DNA of 64,000 nt. Source: Bacteroides sp. ET71 (GTDB taxonomy: Bacteria; Bacteroidota; Bacteroidia; Bacteroidales; Bacteroidaceae). The translations under genes and the position numbers were made by a program. How positions within the stretch are numbered: position 1 is the first letter of the stretch; every line of letters begins with the position of its first letter. Positions 1-9,639 of this stretch are shown in pieces. The notes beneath the pieces were generated by a model. The model did no database searches, was not told where the DNA came from, and saw only the letters and a list, made by a program, of their open reading frames with translations. Location of the stretch: positions 124,001-188,000 of the forward strand of contig NZ_JAMBLS010000004.1 in assembly GCF_023336905.1 (NCBI RefSeq), given 5' to 3'.

Positions 1-1302
1 TTCAAACAAGAATACAGACCAGAAGATTGCCGTGAGATATTTCATTTATCTTCCTTCATAGCCTCTCATTATGCCATAGATCTAGAAGCGTTCAGAGGCA
101 TTCAAAAAAATTTGCGCCAACATTATGTAAATACCCTTACCCAAGAATCAGAGTCCTTAGAAAGTATCTATGATTTGACTCAACTTGCCGCCCAGGCCCA
201 AAAACGCCTCCCCAACATCGTCATTTGTGGTGCAGCTCTGACACAAGGTGGGGGTGAGATATTCCCTATTTATTTAGCAAATGCCATGAGAGCACTCGGA
301 GCACCGGTGACTTTTATTGATTTCAGAAATGTCCCCTATGATAAAAATATCCGAAAAAAACTGGATGCCACCATCCCACTTATAGAATTAAGTAGTGTCA
401 CTTATTTATCAGACATTTTTGCTTGTTTAGGGACAGAAATCGTCCATACTCACGAAGGCAACATAGACCGTGCTGTTGGGCATGCCATAGGTAATAAACA
501 AGGACGTTGCAAACACATCATCACGCTACATGGCATGTATGAAGCCATTGACAAAGATGGATTGAACTATATTTTGCGAACTGTATTGCACAGTTGTTCA
601 ACTTTTGTCTACATCGCAGATAAAAACCTGAAACCTTTGCAAAACATCTTACCGAAATTACGTTTACACAAGATAGGAAACGGCCTACCGGAAATTCCAG
701 TTACACCACACCGACGGGAAGATTTAGGAATAGAGCCCAATGCCTTCTGTATCACCTTAGCCAGCCGAGCCATATATGAAAAAGGATGGAAAGAAGCCAT
801 TAAAGCTGTCAAAATAGCACACACCTTTTTAGAGAGACCAATACATTTAATATTACTCGGAGACGGAGAATGTTATAACGAATTGGAGAAAGACAAAGAT
901 TTACCACCATACATACATCTATTGGGCAGAAAAGGCGACGTGCGAAGTTATTTCGCCATGTCAGACATTGGTCTGTTACCTTCTTATTTCAAAGGCGAAA
1001 GTTTCCCATTGGTATTGATAGAAAGCCTTATGAGCGGCACCCCAGTCATAGCTAGCGACATTGGAGAGATACGCAACATGCTAACCAATGAAGCTGGAGA
1101 AATGGCCGGCATCGTATTCAGTTTGAACGACGGGAAAGTACCAGTAGAGCTTTTGGCACAGCACATCCAAGAATTAGCGTCCAATGAAGCATTATATCAA
1201 AAGCTAAAGGCCAATATTCCTAGCATTGTACAGAAATTTGACATATATAATACAGCTCGTCAATATCTTAAAGTTTATGAAGAGGCATTACATTCGAAAT
1301 AA
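1..1302 (+). CDS. Glycosyltransferase family 4 protein, 5' end outside the window
   Basis: The frame is open from the first base, so the gene begins upstream; a TTG at 112 is only an internal codon. The visible 433 residues contain a Rossmann-like GT-B fold: an N-terminal half with a glycine-rich loop (TQGGGE near residue 83) and a C-terminal donor-binding half with LILLGDGE, LLGRKGDV and the GT4 signature around GESFPLVLIESLMSGTPVIAS. Retaining GT4 enzymes transfer sugars from nucleotide donors in LPS, capsule or glycoprotein synthesis; the substrate cannot be told. The preceding 40 or so residues look like the tail of another domain. The codons are clearly richer in A and T than those of the next gene, which suggests a separate origin. 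The family is well supported, the role is not. Confidence 0.85.
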   Translation, partial: FKQEYRPEDCREIFHLSSFIASHYAIDLEAFRGIQKNLRQHYVNTLTQESESLESIYDLTQLAAQAQKRLPNIVICGAALTQGGGEIFPIYLANAMRALGAPVTFIDFRNVPYDKNIRKKLDATIPLIELSSVTYLSDIFACLGTEIVHTHEGNIDRAVGHAIGNKQGRCKHIITLHGMYEAIDKDGLNYILRTVLHSCSTFVYIADKNLKPLQNILPKLRLHKIGNGLPEIPVTPHRREDLGIEPNAFCITLASRAIYEKGWKEAIKAVKIAHTFLERPIHLILLGDGECYNELEKDKDLPPYIHLLGRKGDVRSYFAMSDIGLLPSYFKGESFPLVLIESLMSGTPVIASDIGEIRNMLTNEAGEMAGIVFSLNDGKVPVELLAQHIQELASNEALYQKLKANIPSIVQKFDIYNTARQYLKVYEEALHSK

Positions 1303-1342
1303 CGTAAAATAGTCCGGCAGAAAAAAGCGACACCTCAATGTG

Positions 1343-1371
1343 TTGCCTGCCGTATATTTTTCGTACCTTTG
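1343..1371 (+). promoter_or_regulatory. Bacteroidales-type promoter for the ABC exporter
   Basis: TTG at 1343-1345 and TACCTTTG at 1364-1371, separated by 18 bases, match the -33/-7 pattern of Bacteroidales. Transcription would begin just after about 1376, so translation must start at the ATG at 1395 and not at an earlier in-frame ATG at 1338. Confidence 0.65.
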
Positions 1372-1394
1372 CCCCCGCTATTCAACAGATTATT

Positions 1395-3233
1395 ATGCTG
1401 AAACAATTCTTCACCCTTTTGGGCCGCTATATCAAGCCCTACCGAAAGTATATTACTTGGGCCGTAATATTGAACTTTGTGTCACAATGGCTCAATGTAT
1501 TTTCTTTTGCAGCTATTATCCCCATCCTGAATATCCTGTTCAAAATAGACAAAGAAATCTATCAATACCAAGAATGGGACTGGAACAATTTGGACAAAGA
1601 CGTAATTATCAACAACGCTTATTGGTGGATTAACAACTTCATCAACGAGCATGGAGCTTTTCTTACACTGGTCATGCTGGGTGGATTACTCATCTTCATG
1701 ACGCTGCTAAAGACAACAGGCTACTTCGCCTCCTCGGCTGTCATGGTGCCGCTACGTACCGGTATCGTGCGCGACATCCGCATTGAGGTATATAATAAGG
1801 TATTGAAGCTCCCCCTCAGTTTCTTCTCCGAAGAGCGCAAGGGAGACATCATCGCCCGCATGAGTGCGGACGTCACCGCAGTAGAAAATTCTCTGACCAG
1901 TTCCATAGACATGCTGCTGCGCAACCCCATCGCCCTGATCATCTATTTCTGCACCCTGTTCACCATCAGTTGGCAGATGACGCTCTTCGTCATCGTCGTG
2001 CTGCCTCTGGCGGGCTGGGTAATGGGTATCGTCAGTCGCAAGCTGAAACGCCAGTCACTGACGGCACAAGCACAATGGGGCGACATCATGTCGCAACTGG
2101 ACGAGACACTGGGTGGACTGCGCGTCATCAAGGCTTTCATTGCTGAGAAAAAGATGTCTGCTCGTTTCGTAAAGATAAACAACGAGTTCCGCGATGCAGT
2201 CAACACCATGGTTATCCGTCAAAGCTCGGCCCATCCCATGAGCGAGTTCCTGGGCACCTGCGTCATTGTCATCGTGCTGTGGTTCGGCGGCTCGCTCATC
2301 CTGAACAAGACCTACGCGCCAATGGACGCCGCCACGTTCATCTTCTACATGGTCATCCTTTACAGCATCATCAACCCGCTGAAGGAATTTGCCAAAGCCT
2401 TCTACAACGTACCCCTCGGCTTGGCCAGCATGGACCGTATTGACATGATTCTCAAGGCAGAGAACCCTATCAAGGATCCCGTTAAGCCATTGCCGTTGAA
2501 AGGCTTCGAGCAACAAATCGAGTTCCGCAATGTCAGCTTCAGCTACATACCCGACCGCCCGGTTCTGAAACACATCAACCTGGTGATACCTAAAGGGAAA
2601 ACCATTGCATTGGTGGGGCAGTCAGGTTCCGGCAAATCGACCATGGTAGACCTCGTTCCACGTTACCACGACGTGAAAGAAGGTGAACTGCTTATCGACG
2701 GGAAGAACGTGAAAGACGTTTCCATCCAGAGCCTCCGGACACTTATCGGCAATGTGAATCAGGAAGCCATATTGTTCAACGATACGTTCTACAACAACAT
2801 CACCTTCGGCGTGGAAAATGCTACGATGGAACAGGTCATCGAAGCCGCCAAAATAGCCAATGCGCACGACTTTATCATGGAGACGGAGAAAGGCTATGAC
2901 ACCATGATAGGCGACCGGGGCGGACGCCTGTCTGGCGGACAACGTCAGCGCGTAAGCATCGCCCGGGCCATTTTGAAGAATCCTCCCATTCTGATTTTGG
3001 ACGAAGCCACCTCGGCGCTTGACACTGAATCTGAGCGTCTGGTGCAAGAAGCTTTGGAACGCCTGATGAAATCACGTACCACCATCGCCATTGCCCACCG
3101 TCTGAGCACCATTAAGAACGCCGATGAAATATGCGTGCTCTATGAGGGCGAGATTGTAGAACGGGGCACACATGAAGAGCTTATTGCCCTGAACGGCTAC
3201 TACAAGAAACTGAACGACATGCAAAGTCTGTAA
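1395..3233 (+). CDS. ABC exporter, MsbA-like (ATP-binding and permease in one chain)
   Basis: A 612-residue half-transporter that would work as a homodimer in the inner membrane. Residues about 15-340 form the six-helix exporter domain; the second part is the ATPase with Walker A GQSGSGKST (near residue 407), the signature LSGGQRQR, Walker B ILILDEATSALD and the switch AHRLST. Length and order match MsbA/LpxA-flippase-like and multidrug exporters; in Bacteroidales such genes are usually annotated as lipid A or lipid exporters. It stands alone after the partial glycosyltransferase, with its own promoter. The start at 1395 is chosen because the upstream in-frame ATG would lie before the predicted transcription start. 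Export of lipid A is an inference; other lipids or drugs are possible. Confidence 0.88.
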   Translation: MLKQFFTLLGRYIKPYRKYITWAVILNFVSQWLNVFSFAAIIPILNILFKIDKEIYQYQEWDWNNLDKDVIINNAYWWINNFINEHGAFLTLVMLGGLLIFMTLLKTTGYFASSAVMVPLRTGIVRDIRIEVYNKVLKLPLSFFSEERKGDIIARMSADVTAVENSLTSSIDMLLRNPIALIIYFCTLFTISWQMTLFVIVVLPLAGWVMGIVSRKLKRQSLTAQAQWGDIMSQLDETLGGLRVIKAFIAEKKMSARFVKINNEFRDAVNTMVIRQSSAHPMSEFLGTCVIVIVLWFGGSLILNKTYAPMDAATFIFYMVILYSIINPLKEFAKAFYNVPLGLASMDRIDMILKAENPIKDPVKPLPLKGFEQQIEFRNVSFSYIPDRPVLKHINLVIPKGKTIALVGQSGSGKSTMVDLVPRYHDVKEGELLIDGKNVKDVSIQSLRTLIGNVNQEAILFNDTFYNNITFGVENATMEQVIEAAKIANAHDFIMETEKGYDTMIGDRGGRLSGGQRQRVSIARAILKNPPILILDEATSALDTESERLVQEALERLMKSRTTIAIAHRLSTIKNADEICVLYEGEIVERGTHEELIALNGYYKKLNDMQSL

Positions 3234-3334
3234 GAGGATACGCATGGCGCATATAAGGCCCGAATGGCTTGCCTGCAGCAAGCCATTTTCCTTTTCTGAA
3301 GATTCACGAGTTAAGACTATGCAATTATATTATA

Positions 3335-6178
3335 ATGACAAATAATAGAGGTTACGTCAGTCTTTTGCTACTATTTCTTTGGAGCGGTCTTTTACAGGCG
3401 GCTTCCGTTTCGTTCGCCCCTGTCGTGCGCAACTTTTCCGTCTCCGATTACCATGCCAGGATACAGAATTGGGCGGTTGCACAGGATGCGGACGGCGTCA
3501 TGTATATCGGCAACAGTAAAGGTATGCTGGAATATGACGGGAATACCTGGACATTGCACGAACTCCCCACGAAGGAAATCGTCCGTTCCATTTATGTAGC
3601 CGACGACGGGAAAATCTACGTAGGCTCTTACGAAGAGTTTGGCTACTTCGAGCGCACCTTTCCCGAAGGGCTCACGTATCATTCGTTGAAAAGCGAATTA
3701 GGCGAGTTCAAATTTCACAACGATGAAATCTGGAGCATCCTGCCAGTGGGCAATAAAATCATCTTCCAATCGTTCTGTTCCTTTTTCTTTTACGACGGAA
3801 ACCGGGTCTGGGGAGAATACAGAGGAGAATTGCCTCTAAATCTGTTTCAAGTGCATGATACCCTCTACACGTGGCTCATCGACAAAGGGCTTTTCATCTA
3901 CTCCAACGGGCTGCTGAAACCATTGTTCTCCAACCAAGACATCAAAAGCCCGGTGGTGGGAGGCCTGCCTTACAGGGAAGGAGTACTGTTCTTCACGGTC
4001 AATGCCGGCGTCTTTTACTATCATGACGAGAAGCTGGAACCTTGGCAGACAGCATGCGATGCCGACTTAAGGCGATACAGCATCAACCGTGTCTCCATGA
4101 GTCAAGATTCTTGCTACATTGTGGGAACGCTTTCTAACGGGCTATACGCCATCAACAAATCGGGCGGACTGCAATGGAAACTGAACACTGACGGCGGACT
4201 GCTCAACAACACGGTATTGGGTATCTGCTGCGACAGCAGCAACAACGTCTGGGCCGCCTTGGACAACGGCATTGCATACGTACAGAACACGCTGCCCATC
4301 TCTTACTACACACCGCCCTACGACAAGATAGGAATGGTCTACGATGTGCTGGTACACAAAGATGCCATGTATATCGCCTCCAACCAGGGACTATATTATT
4401 GGAAAGACGGAAAAATCAGCCTGGTCCCGGGGTTGGAAGAGCAAGCATGGTTTGTGGATGAATACAACGGCCAGGTGCTTTGCGGACATAACAAAGGCAC
4501 ATTCCTCATCTCGCAAGGCAAAGCCCGTCTGCTATCAAGCGCCACCGGCGCTTTGTGCATGCGGGAGATAACGCTCAACGGGCATCCATACTTATTGCAA
4601 GGCAGCTATTCGCCACTGTGCCTCTTCAAACAAGACCACAACGGCAGGTGGGTGTTCTCGCACATAGTGAAGGGGTTCAGCCACATGGCCAGTAACATCG
4701 AGACCGACCACCGGGGCAACATTTGGGTGGAACACATGAGGAAGGGGCTGTTCAGGCTACGCATCAGCCCTGACCTGAAGGAACTGCAAGAGGTGAGGCC
4801 GTACATGAAACTGGGCAATGTGGAAGATGCACATTTTACCCTTTTCAAAGTAAACGGCCGCGTGGTATTCTCCAACGGAGAAGCGTTTTATACGTATGAA
4901 GACGTGAATGACTCCATCGTCCCCTACGATTCAATGAATGAGCAGCTTGCCGAACTCAAAGACATCCAGAGCGTGAAGCATGGAAGCGGGAACGACTACT
5001 GGTTCCTGAACGACCGGATGGCTTACCTGGTGGAGTGCGAGATGAACCAATTCCACATCCGTTACCGCATCCCCTACGCCTTGTTTGAGGACCAGTTGCT
5101 GGAAGAACGGGCCACCATCAGTTATGACGCCTCCCAAGAGACTGCCTACTTATGCCTCAACAATGCCGTCGCCCGCATCATTTCGAAAGAACTGCCCACA
5201 CATACCCCAGTCCCACCCCAGGCCGTACTGTCCATACTGCGCATGGAGGCCAAAGACGAGGAGAGTGGCGAAGAAAGACTTCTGGCAGTGGGGGCGGACA
5301 ATCGGATAGACGGACATCTGAACACTTGGACGTTCACCCTGCGCTACCCGGCCTACAACAATTACGCCTACAAGGTGAGATACCGCCTCCAGGGCTTTTC
5401 CGAACAATGGACAGAGGCAGGACGCCAACTGTCACAAAGCTACGCGCGCCTGCCCTATGGAGACTATACGTTCCAGGCAGAAGTGTATGACGAAAACGGC
5501 ACCCTGGCCTCCGTCGAATGTCCCTTTGTCCTGTTGCCTCCCTGGTACCTTTCCGGCTGGGCGATAGCCGGCTATATTCTGCTGGGCATAGCGCTCCTGT
5601 TCTGCCTGCAATATACGTTCTACTGGGCCATGAAACGGAAAAAAGACCACGCCATGGAGCACCAGCGCATCTTGCACCAGGCCGAACTGGAGAAACATGA
5701 AAAGAAAATCGTGGAGCTGGAGAAAGAACGGCTTGAAACCGACCTGCGTACCAAAAGCAAAGAACTGGCAGGCATGGTGATGACAAACATCGTACACCAG
5801 GAATTTCTGAACCAACTGAAGGAAGAGATACAAAAGCAACGCCTGGCACCCCAGTTCACACGCAAAAGCCTGGACAAGTTACTTTCGCTGGTCAACAACA
5901 ACATTGTCTCCGACGAAGAAAACTGGCAAGTCTTTCAAGCCAACTTCGACCGCATCCATGAAAACTTCTTCCGCAACCTGAAGCAGCAATACCCGTCGCT
6001 GACCTCCGGCGACCTGCGCGTGTGTGCCCTCTTGCGGCTCAACCTGCCGACCAAAGAAATAGCCAAGCTGCTGAATCTCTCCATCCGTGGCGTAGACGCA
6101 GCCCGTTACCGCCTGCGCAAGAAGTTCAACCTCACCCCTGAAGACAGCCTGACAGCCTTCATGATTAGCTTCAAATAA
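3335..6178 (+). CDS. Membrane-spanning one-component regulator: beta-propeller sensor, Y_Y_Y domain, HTH
   Basis: A 947-residue protein with a signal peptide (residues 1-24, MTNNRGYVSLLLLF...), a long periplasmic region of two-component-regulator-propeller repeats (about 40-650), a Y_Y_Y (triple tyrosine) domain (about 675-735), one membrane helix (about 740-765), a charged coiled coil (about 768-850) and a cytoplasmic C-terminal LuxR-like helix-turn-helix (about 890-947, with LPTKEIAKLLNLSIRGVDAARYR). It resembles the hybrid two-component sensors of PULs but has neither a histidine kinase nor a receiver, so the signal must pass directly from the sensor to the DNA-binding domain. It lies just upstream of a SusC/SusD operon on the same strand and probably controls it. 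The ATG at 3335 is preferred to 3269 because it begins a clean signal peptide. Confidence 0.82.
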   Translation: MTNNRGYVSLLLLFLWSGLLQAASVSFAPVVRNFSVSDYHARIQNWAVAQDADGVMYIGNSKGMLEYDGNTWTLHELPTKEIVRSIYVADDGKIYVGSYEEFGYFERTFPEGLTYHSLKSELGEFKFHNDEIWSILPVGNKIIFQSFCSFFFYDGNRVWGEYRGELPLNLFQVHDTLYTWLIDKGLFIYSNGLLKPLFSNQDIKSPVVGGLPYREGVLFFTVNAGVFYYHDEKLEPWQTACDADLRRYSINRVSMSQDSCYIVGTLSNGLYAINKSGGLQWKLNTDGGLLNNTVLGICCDSSNNVWAALDNGIAYVQNTLPISYYTPPYDKIGMVYDVLVHKDAMYIASNQGLYYWKDGKISLVPGLEEQAWFVDEYNGQVLCGHNKGTFLISQGKARLLSSATGALCMREITLNGHPYLLQGSYSPLCLFKQDHNGRWVFSHIVKGFSHMASNIETDHRGNIWVEHMRKGLFRLRISPDLKELQEVRPYMKLGNVEDAHFTLFKVNGRVVFSNGEAFYTYEDVNDSIVPYDSMNEQLAELKDIQSVKHGSGNDYWFLNDRMAYLVECEMNQFHIRYRIPYALFEDQLLEERATISYDASQETAYLCLNNAVARIISKELPTHTPVPPQAVLSILRMEAKDEESGEERLLAVGADNRIDGHLNTWTFTLRYPAYNNYAYKVRYRLQGFSEQWTEAGRQLSQSYARLPYGDYTFQAEVYDENGTLASVECPFVLLPPWYLSGWAIAGYILLGIALLFCLQYTFYWAMKRKKDHAMEHQRILHQAELEKHEKKIVELEKERLETDLRTKSKELAGMVMTNIVHQEFLNQLKEEIQKQRLAPQFTRKSLDKLLSLVNNNIVSDEENWQVFQANFDRIHENFFRNLKQQYPSLTSGDLRVCALLRLNLPTKEIAKLLNLSIRGVDAARYRLRKKFNLTPEDSLTAFMISFK

Positions 6179-6504
6179 CCTCCTGCCCACCCCTGCTACG
6201 CGGCCACCGTCTGCCTCTCTTCGGCCGCCACGAAGCACAGCCGCCCTTGCCGCCCGCAAGAGCCCGGCCCGGTATGCGCAAGCAGCAAACACCTCAAGAA
6301 TCTCCCCGCCGACCCATACGCCACCACCCCGTGAAGATATCGTCTTGTTCGAATCAGTCCGTCACATAAGGTAACGGGACGAGGAAAAGAAAAGGCATCC
6401 GCCTGACTCCAGCATCGCACAGTACATCAGAGAATTAGCACCAATTAAAGTAGTAAAAAAGTACCTCAGATTTGGGATACGGTAGTAATGTGTTAGGCTT
6501 TTAA
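6179..6504. other. Intergenic region between the regulator and PUL 1
   Basis: About 400 bases separate the regulator from the susC gene. The first 180 bases are GC-rich and show no convincing gene in any frame; the last 120 are AT-rich and carry the promoter. This is where an operator for the neighbouring regulator would be expected, but no clear inverted repeat was recognised. Confidence 0.4.
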
Positions 6505-6536
6505 TTGGACTCAAAACCCATAGTTTTATAATTTTG
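6505..6536 (+). promoter_or_regulatory. Promoter of the PUL 1 susC gene
   Basis: TTG at 6505-6507 and TAATTTTG at 6529-6536, 21 bases apart, fit the Bacteroidales promoter pattern. The leader to the ATG at 6589 would be about 45 bases. Confidence 0.6.
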
Positions 6537-6588
6537 CCCGAAGAGTTAGCTAATCTAAGTTCTAATATCAATTAAACATTCTTTCGTA

Positions 6589-9500
6589 ATGAGAAAAAAT
6601 CTCTTTGTATTTAGTTTGCTGCTGCTGATAGCGGTATTCGCGTCGGCACAAAACAAGATTACCGTCTCGGGCACGGTTACCGACCAGGCGGGAGAATCTA
6701 TTATTGGAGCGTCTGTCCACGTAGACGGACAGAACACGCTGGGTGCTATTACAGACATAGACGGGAATTTCCAGATAGCAGGCGTCCCGTCTGATGCTAC
6801 GCTGGTGATCACATACATCGGCATGAAAACTCAAGAAGTGGCCGTCAACGGGCGCAATTCCTTCAAGATTGTCATGCAGGAAGACTCGAAACTGATAGAC
6901 GAAGTCGTGGTCGTCGGCTACGGTACAGCCAAGAAACGCGACCTGACAGGCTCTATCGTCACAGTAGGAGGCGAAGACATTGCCCGCAAGCCTGCCACCA
7001 ACCCGCTGGCCTCCATCCAAGGCAAAGTAGCCGGCGTGCAAGTAGTCAACACCGGACGTGCCGGACAAGACCCTGAAATCCGTATCCGAGGCACAAACTC
7101 CATCAACGGCTACACACCGCTGTACGTCGTAGACGGTCTGTTCACCGACAACATCAACTACTTGAACTCGGCCGACATCGAATCGATGGAAATCCTGAAA
7201 GACCCTTCCTCGCTGGCCATCTTCGGTGTACGCGGTGCCAACGGCGTCATCATCATCACCACCAAGCGTGCCAAGGAAGGCAAAACACAAGTCAACATCA
7301 ACGCATCAGTTGGCTGGAAAGCCATCTACGACCGCGTGGAACTGACCAACGCCGCCCAATTCCGCGAATTGTATAACGAGCAACGCATCGAGCAAGGCGT
7401 AGACCCCTACGACTACACCAACTGGGGAGGCGACACAGACTGGCAAGACGAAATGTTCCGAACGGGCTTCCTGACCAACAACAGCATAAGCATTACCGGC
7501 TCGACAGACAAGAGCAAATTCTATCTGGGCTTGGGCTACGTGATGGAAGAAGGCTCCATAGACACAGAAAAGCTAAACAAGTTCACGGTCAACCTGAACA
7601 GTGAATACGAAGTGACAGACTTCCTGCGTTTCGGCTTCCAGGTGAACGGCGTACGCGCCAAATACCCGGACGCCAAAGGCGTAGGCTCCGCACTGAAAGC
7701 CGCCCCCATTGCCCCCACGCACGATGCGGAAAGCGGATTGCTGCACACGATGCCCGACTTCCAACGCGCACAGGTGTGGAACCCACTGATTGATACCGAG
7801 CTGCGCGGTGCACACAACAAGTCGGAAAACTACCGCCTGACCGGAAACATCTGGGGCGAGATAGACATCCTGAAAAACCTGACGTTCCGCGCCACCTTCT
7901 CGTTGGACTACGGTTCCAGCCAGTCGCGCTCTTATTCCCCGCTGGTATATGTCTACAATCCCGACCTTGAGGGAGGCCCCGGTGCCGAAAGACTGGTAGA
8001 CCGCGAAAGCATCAACCAAAGCAAATCGAACTCAATGGCCGCACAGTCTGACTATGTGCTGACCTACACCAACCAGTTCGGCGACCACGGCCTGACGCTG
8101 ACCGCCGGTCTGACCACCAACTACAACTCCAGCTCCAGCCTGAGCGGCGGGCGTGACCAGATGGCCGGCTATGGCATCGAAATCGGCAACGACGTAGACA
8201 AATGGTGGATTTCCAGCATCAGCGACTCATCGACAGCCTCCAACGGCGGTTCACAGTGGGAAAGCTTCACCATGTCTTACCTGTTCCGCGCACTCTACAA
8301 CTACAAGAACCGCTACCTGTTCAACGCCTCTTTCCGCCGCGATGGTTCTTCCAAGTTCTATACAACCGGCAACACCTGGGACAACTTCTACTCGTTCGGT
8401 GCCGGCTGGGTAATGAGCGAAGAGAAATTCATGCAAAACCAAAACGTCATCGACTACCTGAAGCTGAAAGGCTCTTGGGGATTGCTGGGCAGCCAGAACG
8501 CCGGTTCCAACTATCCCGCCTACGCCAACATCGTCAGCTCCGGCTCTGCCGTGTTCGGCGACAACATCATCAGCGGCCTGGGACCTGACAAACTGATTTC
8601 CGAAGACCTGGGCTGGGAGCACAACTACTCGTGGGAAGTAGGCTTCGACATGAACCTGTTCAACAACCGCCTGGCCATCTCGCCCGTCTTCTACAACAAG
8701 TCCACGCGAGACATGCTGGCAACGATACCGGGCATCTCGGGCACCAAGCCGGGCGTGCAGAACATCGGCGAAATCCGCAACCGGGGCTTCGAGCTGACCG
8801 CTTCGTGGAACGACCGGATAGGCGAAGACTGGACATACGGCATCAGTGCCAACCTGACGACCATCGACAACAAAGTATTGTCACTGGCCACCAAAGACTA
8901 CGCCATCATCAGCGGCCCCTCGCGCACGGAAGAAGGTTACCCCATCGCCTACTTCTACGGCTATAAAGTGGCCGGCGTCTACCAGAACGAAAACGACATC
9001 CGCTTCTCGCCCATCAACACCCTGGCAACCGTGGCACCGGGCGACCTGAAGTTTGCCGATATCAACGGCGACGGCAAAATCACAACCGACGACCGCACCA
9101 TGATTGGTAATCCGACTCCCGACTTCACCTATGGCTTCAACGTCAACGTAGGCTGGAAGAACGTCTACCTGAGCGTCGACATGATGGGCGTCTACGGAAA
9201 CGAAATCTACCGCAACTGGGACAACAGCACCTTTGCGCAGTTCAACTACCGCATCGAACGACTGGGCCGCTGGCACGGTGAAGGCACATCCAACTGGGAA
9301 CCGATTCTCGACCCCTCGCGTGCCATCAACTACGAAGATTCGGAATATTTCCTGGAAGACGGCAGCTTCTTCCGCATCCGCAACATCGAAGTGGGCTATA
9401 ACTTCGACACTCGCCTGCTGAGCCGCATCAAACTGCAATCGCTGCGCGTCTACGCCAACGTGCAAAACCCCAAGACTTGGAGCCGTAGCTCCGGCTACAC

Positions 9501-9597
9501 GCCTGAAGTGGGTGGCGGTTCAACGTCATTCGGCATAGACAGTGGCGGTTACCCGATGCCAACCGTATATACATTGGGCTTCAATCTTTCATTCTAA
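6589..9597 (+). CDS. SusC/RagA-type TonB-dependent outer-membrane transporter (PUL 1)
   Basis: A 1002-residue outer-membrane protein. Residues 1-21 are a signal peptide ending in ASA. A carboxypeptidase-regulatory-like domain (about 24-105) is followed by the TonB box region DEVVVVGYGTAKKRDLTGS, the plug domain (about 115-235, with the SusC-family stretch PLYVVDGLF and FGVRGANGVIIITTK) and a 22-strand barrel ending in FNLSF. There is no N-terminal STN domain, so coupling to an ECF sigma/anti-sigma pair is not expected. It would import oligosaccharides together with the SusD protein encoded 42 bases downstream. Family assignment is secure; the substrate must be inferred from the neighbours. 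Confidence 0.95.
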   Translation: MRKNLFVFSLLLLIAVFASAQNKITVSGTVTDQAGESIIGASVHVDGQNTLGAITDIDGNFQIAGVPSDATLVITYIGMKTQEVAVNGRNSFKIVMQEDSKLIDEVVVVGYGTAKKRDLTGSIVTVGGEDIARKPATNPLASIQGKVAGVQVVNTGRAGQDPEIRIRGTNSINGYTPLYVVDGLFTDNINYLNSADIESMEILKDPSSLAIFGVRGANGVIIITTKRAKEGKTQVNINASVGWKAIYDRVELTNAAQFRELYNEQRIEQGVDPYDYTNWGGDTDWQDEMFRTGFLTNNSISITGSTDKSKFYLGLGYVMEEGSIDTEKLNKFTVNLNSEYEVTDFLRFGFQVNGVRAKYPDAKGVGSALKAAPIAPTHDAESGLLHTMPDFQRAQVWNPLIDTELRGAHNKSENYRLTGNIWGEIDILKNLTFRATFSLDYGSSQSRSYSPLVYVYNPDLEGGPGAERLVDRESINQSKSNSMAAQSDYVLTYTNQFGDHGLTLTAGLTTNYNSSSSLSGGRDQMAGYGIEIGNDVDKWWISSISDSSTASNGGSQWESFTMSYLFRALYNYKNRYLFNASFRRDGSSKFYTTGNTWDNFYSFGAGWVMSEEKFMQNQNVIDYLKLKGSWGLLGSQNAGSNYPAYANIVSSGSAVFGDNIISGLGPDKLISEDLGWEHNYSWEVGFDMNLFNNRLAISPVFYNKSTRDMLATIPGISGTKPGVQNIGEIRNRGFELTASWNDRIGEDWTYGISANLTTIDNKVLSLATKDYAIISGPSRTEEGYPIAYFYGYKVAGVYQNENDIRFSPINTLATVAPGDLKFADINGDGKITTDDRTMIGNPTPDFTYGFNVNVGWKNVYLSVDMMGVYGNEIYRNWDNSTFAQFNYRIERLGRWHGEGTSNWEPILDPSRAINYEDSEYFLEDGSFFRIRNIEVGYNFDTRLLSRIKLQSLRVYANVQNPKTWSRSSGYTPEVGGGSTSFGIDSGGYPMPTVYTLGFNLSF

Positions 9598-9639
9598 CAG
9601 ACATGAGCAACATTCAAAAAAACTAAAGGAATCCATATT

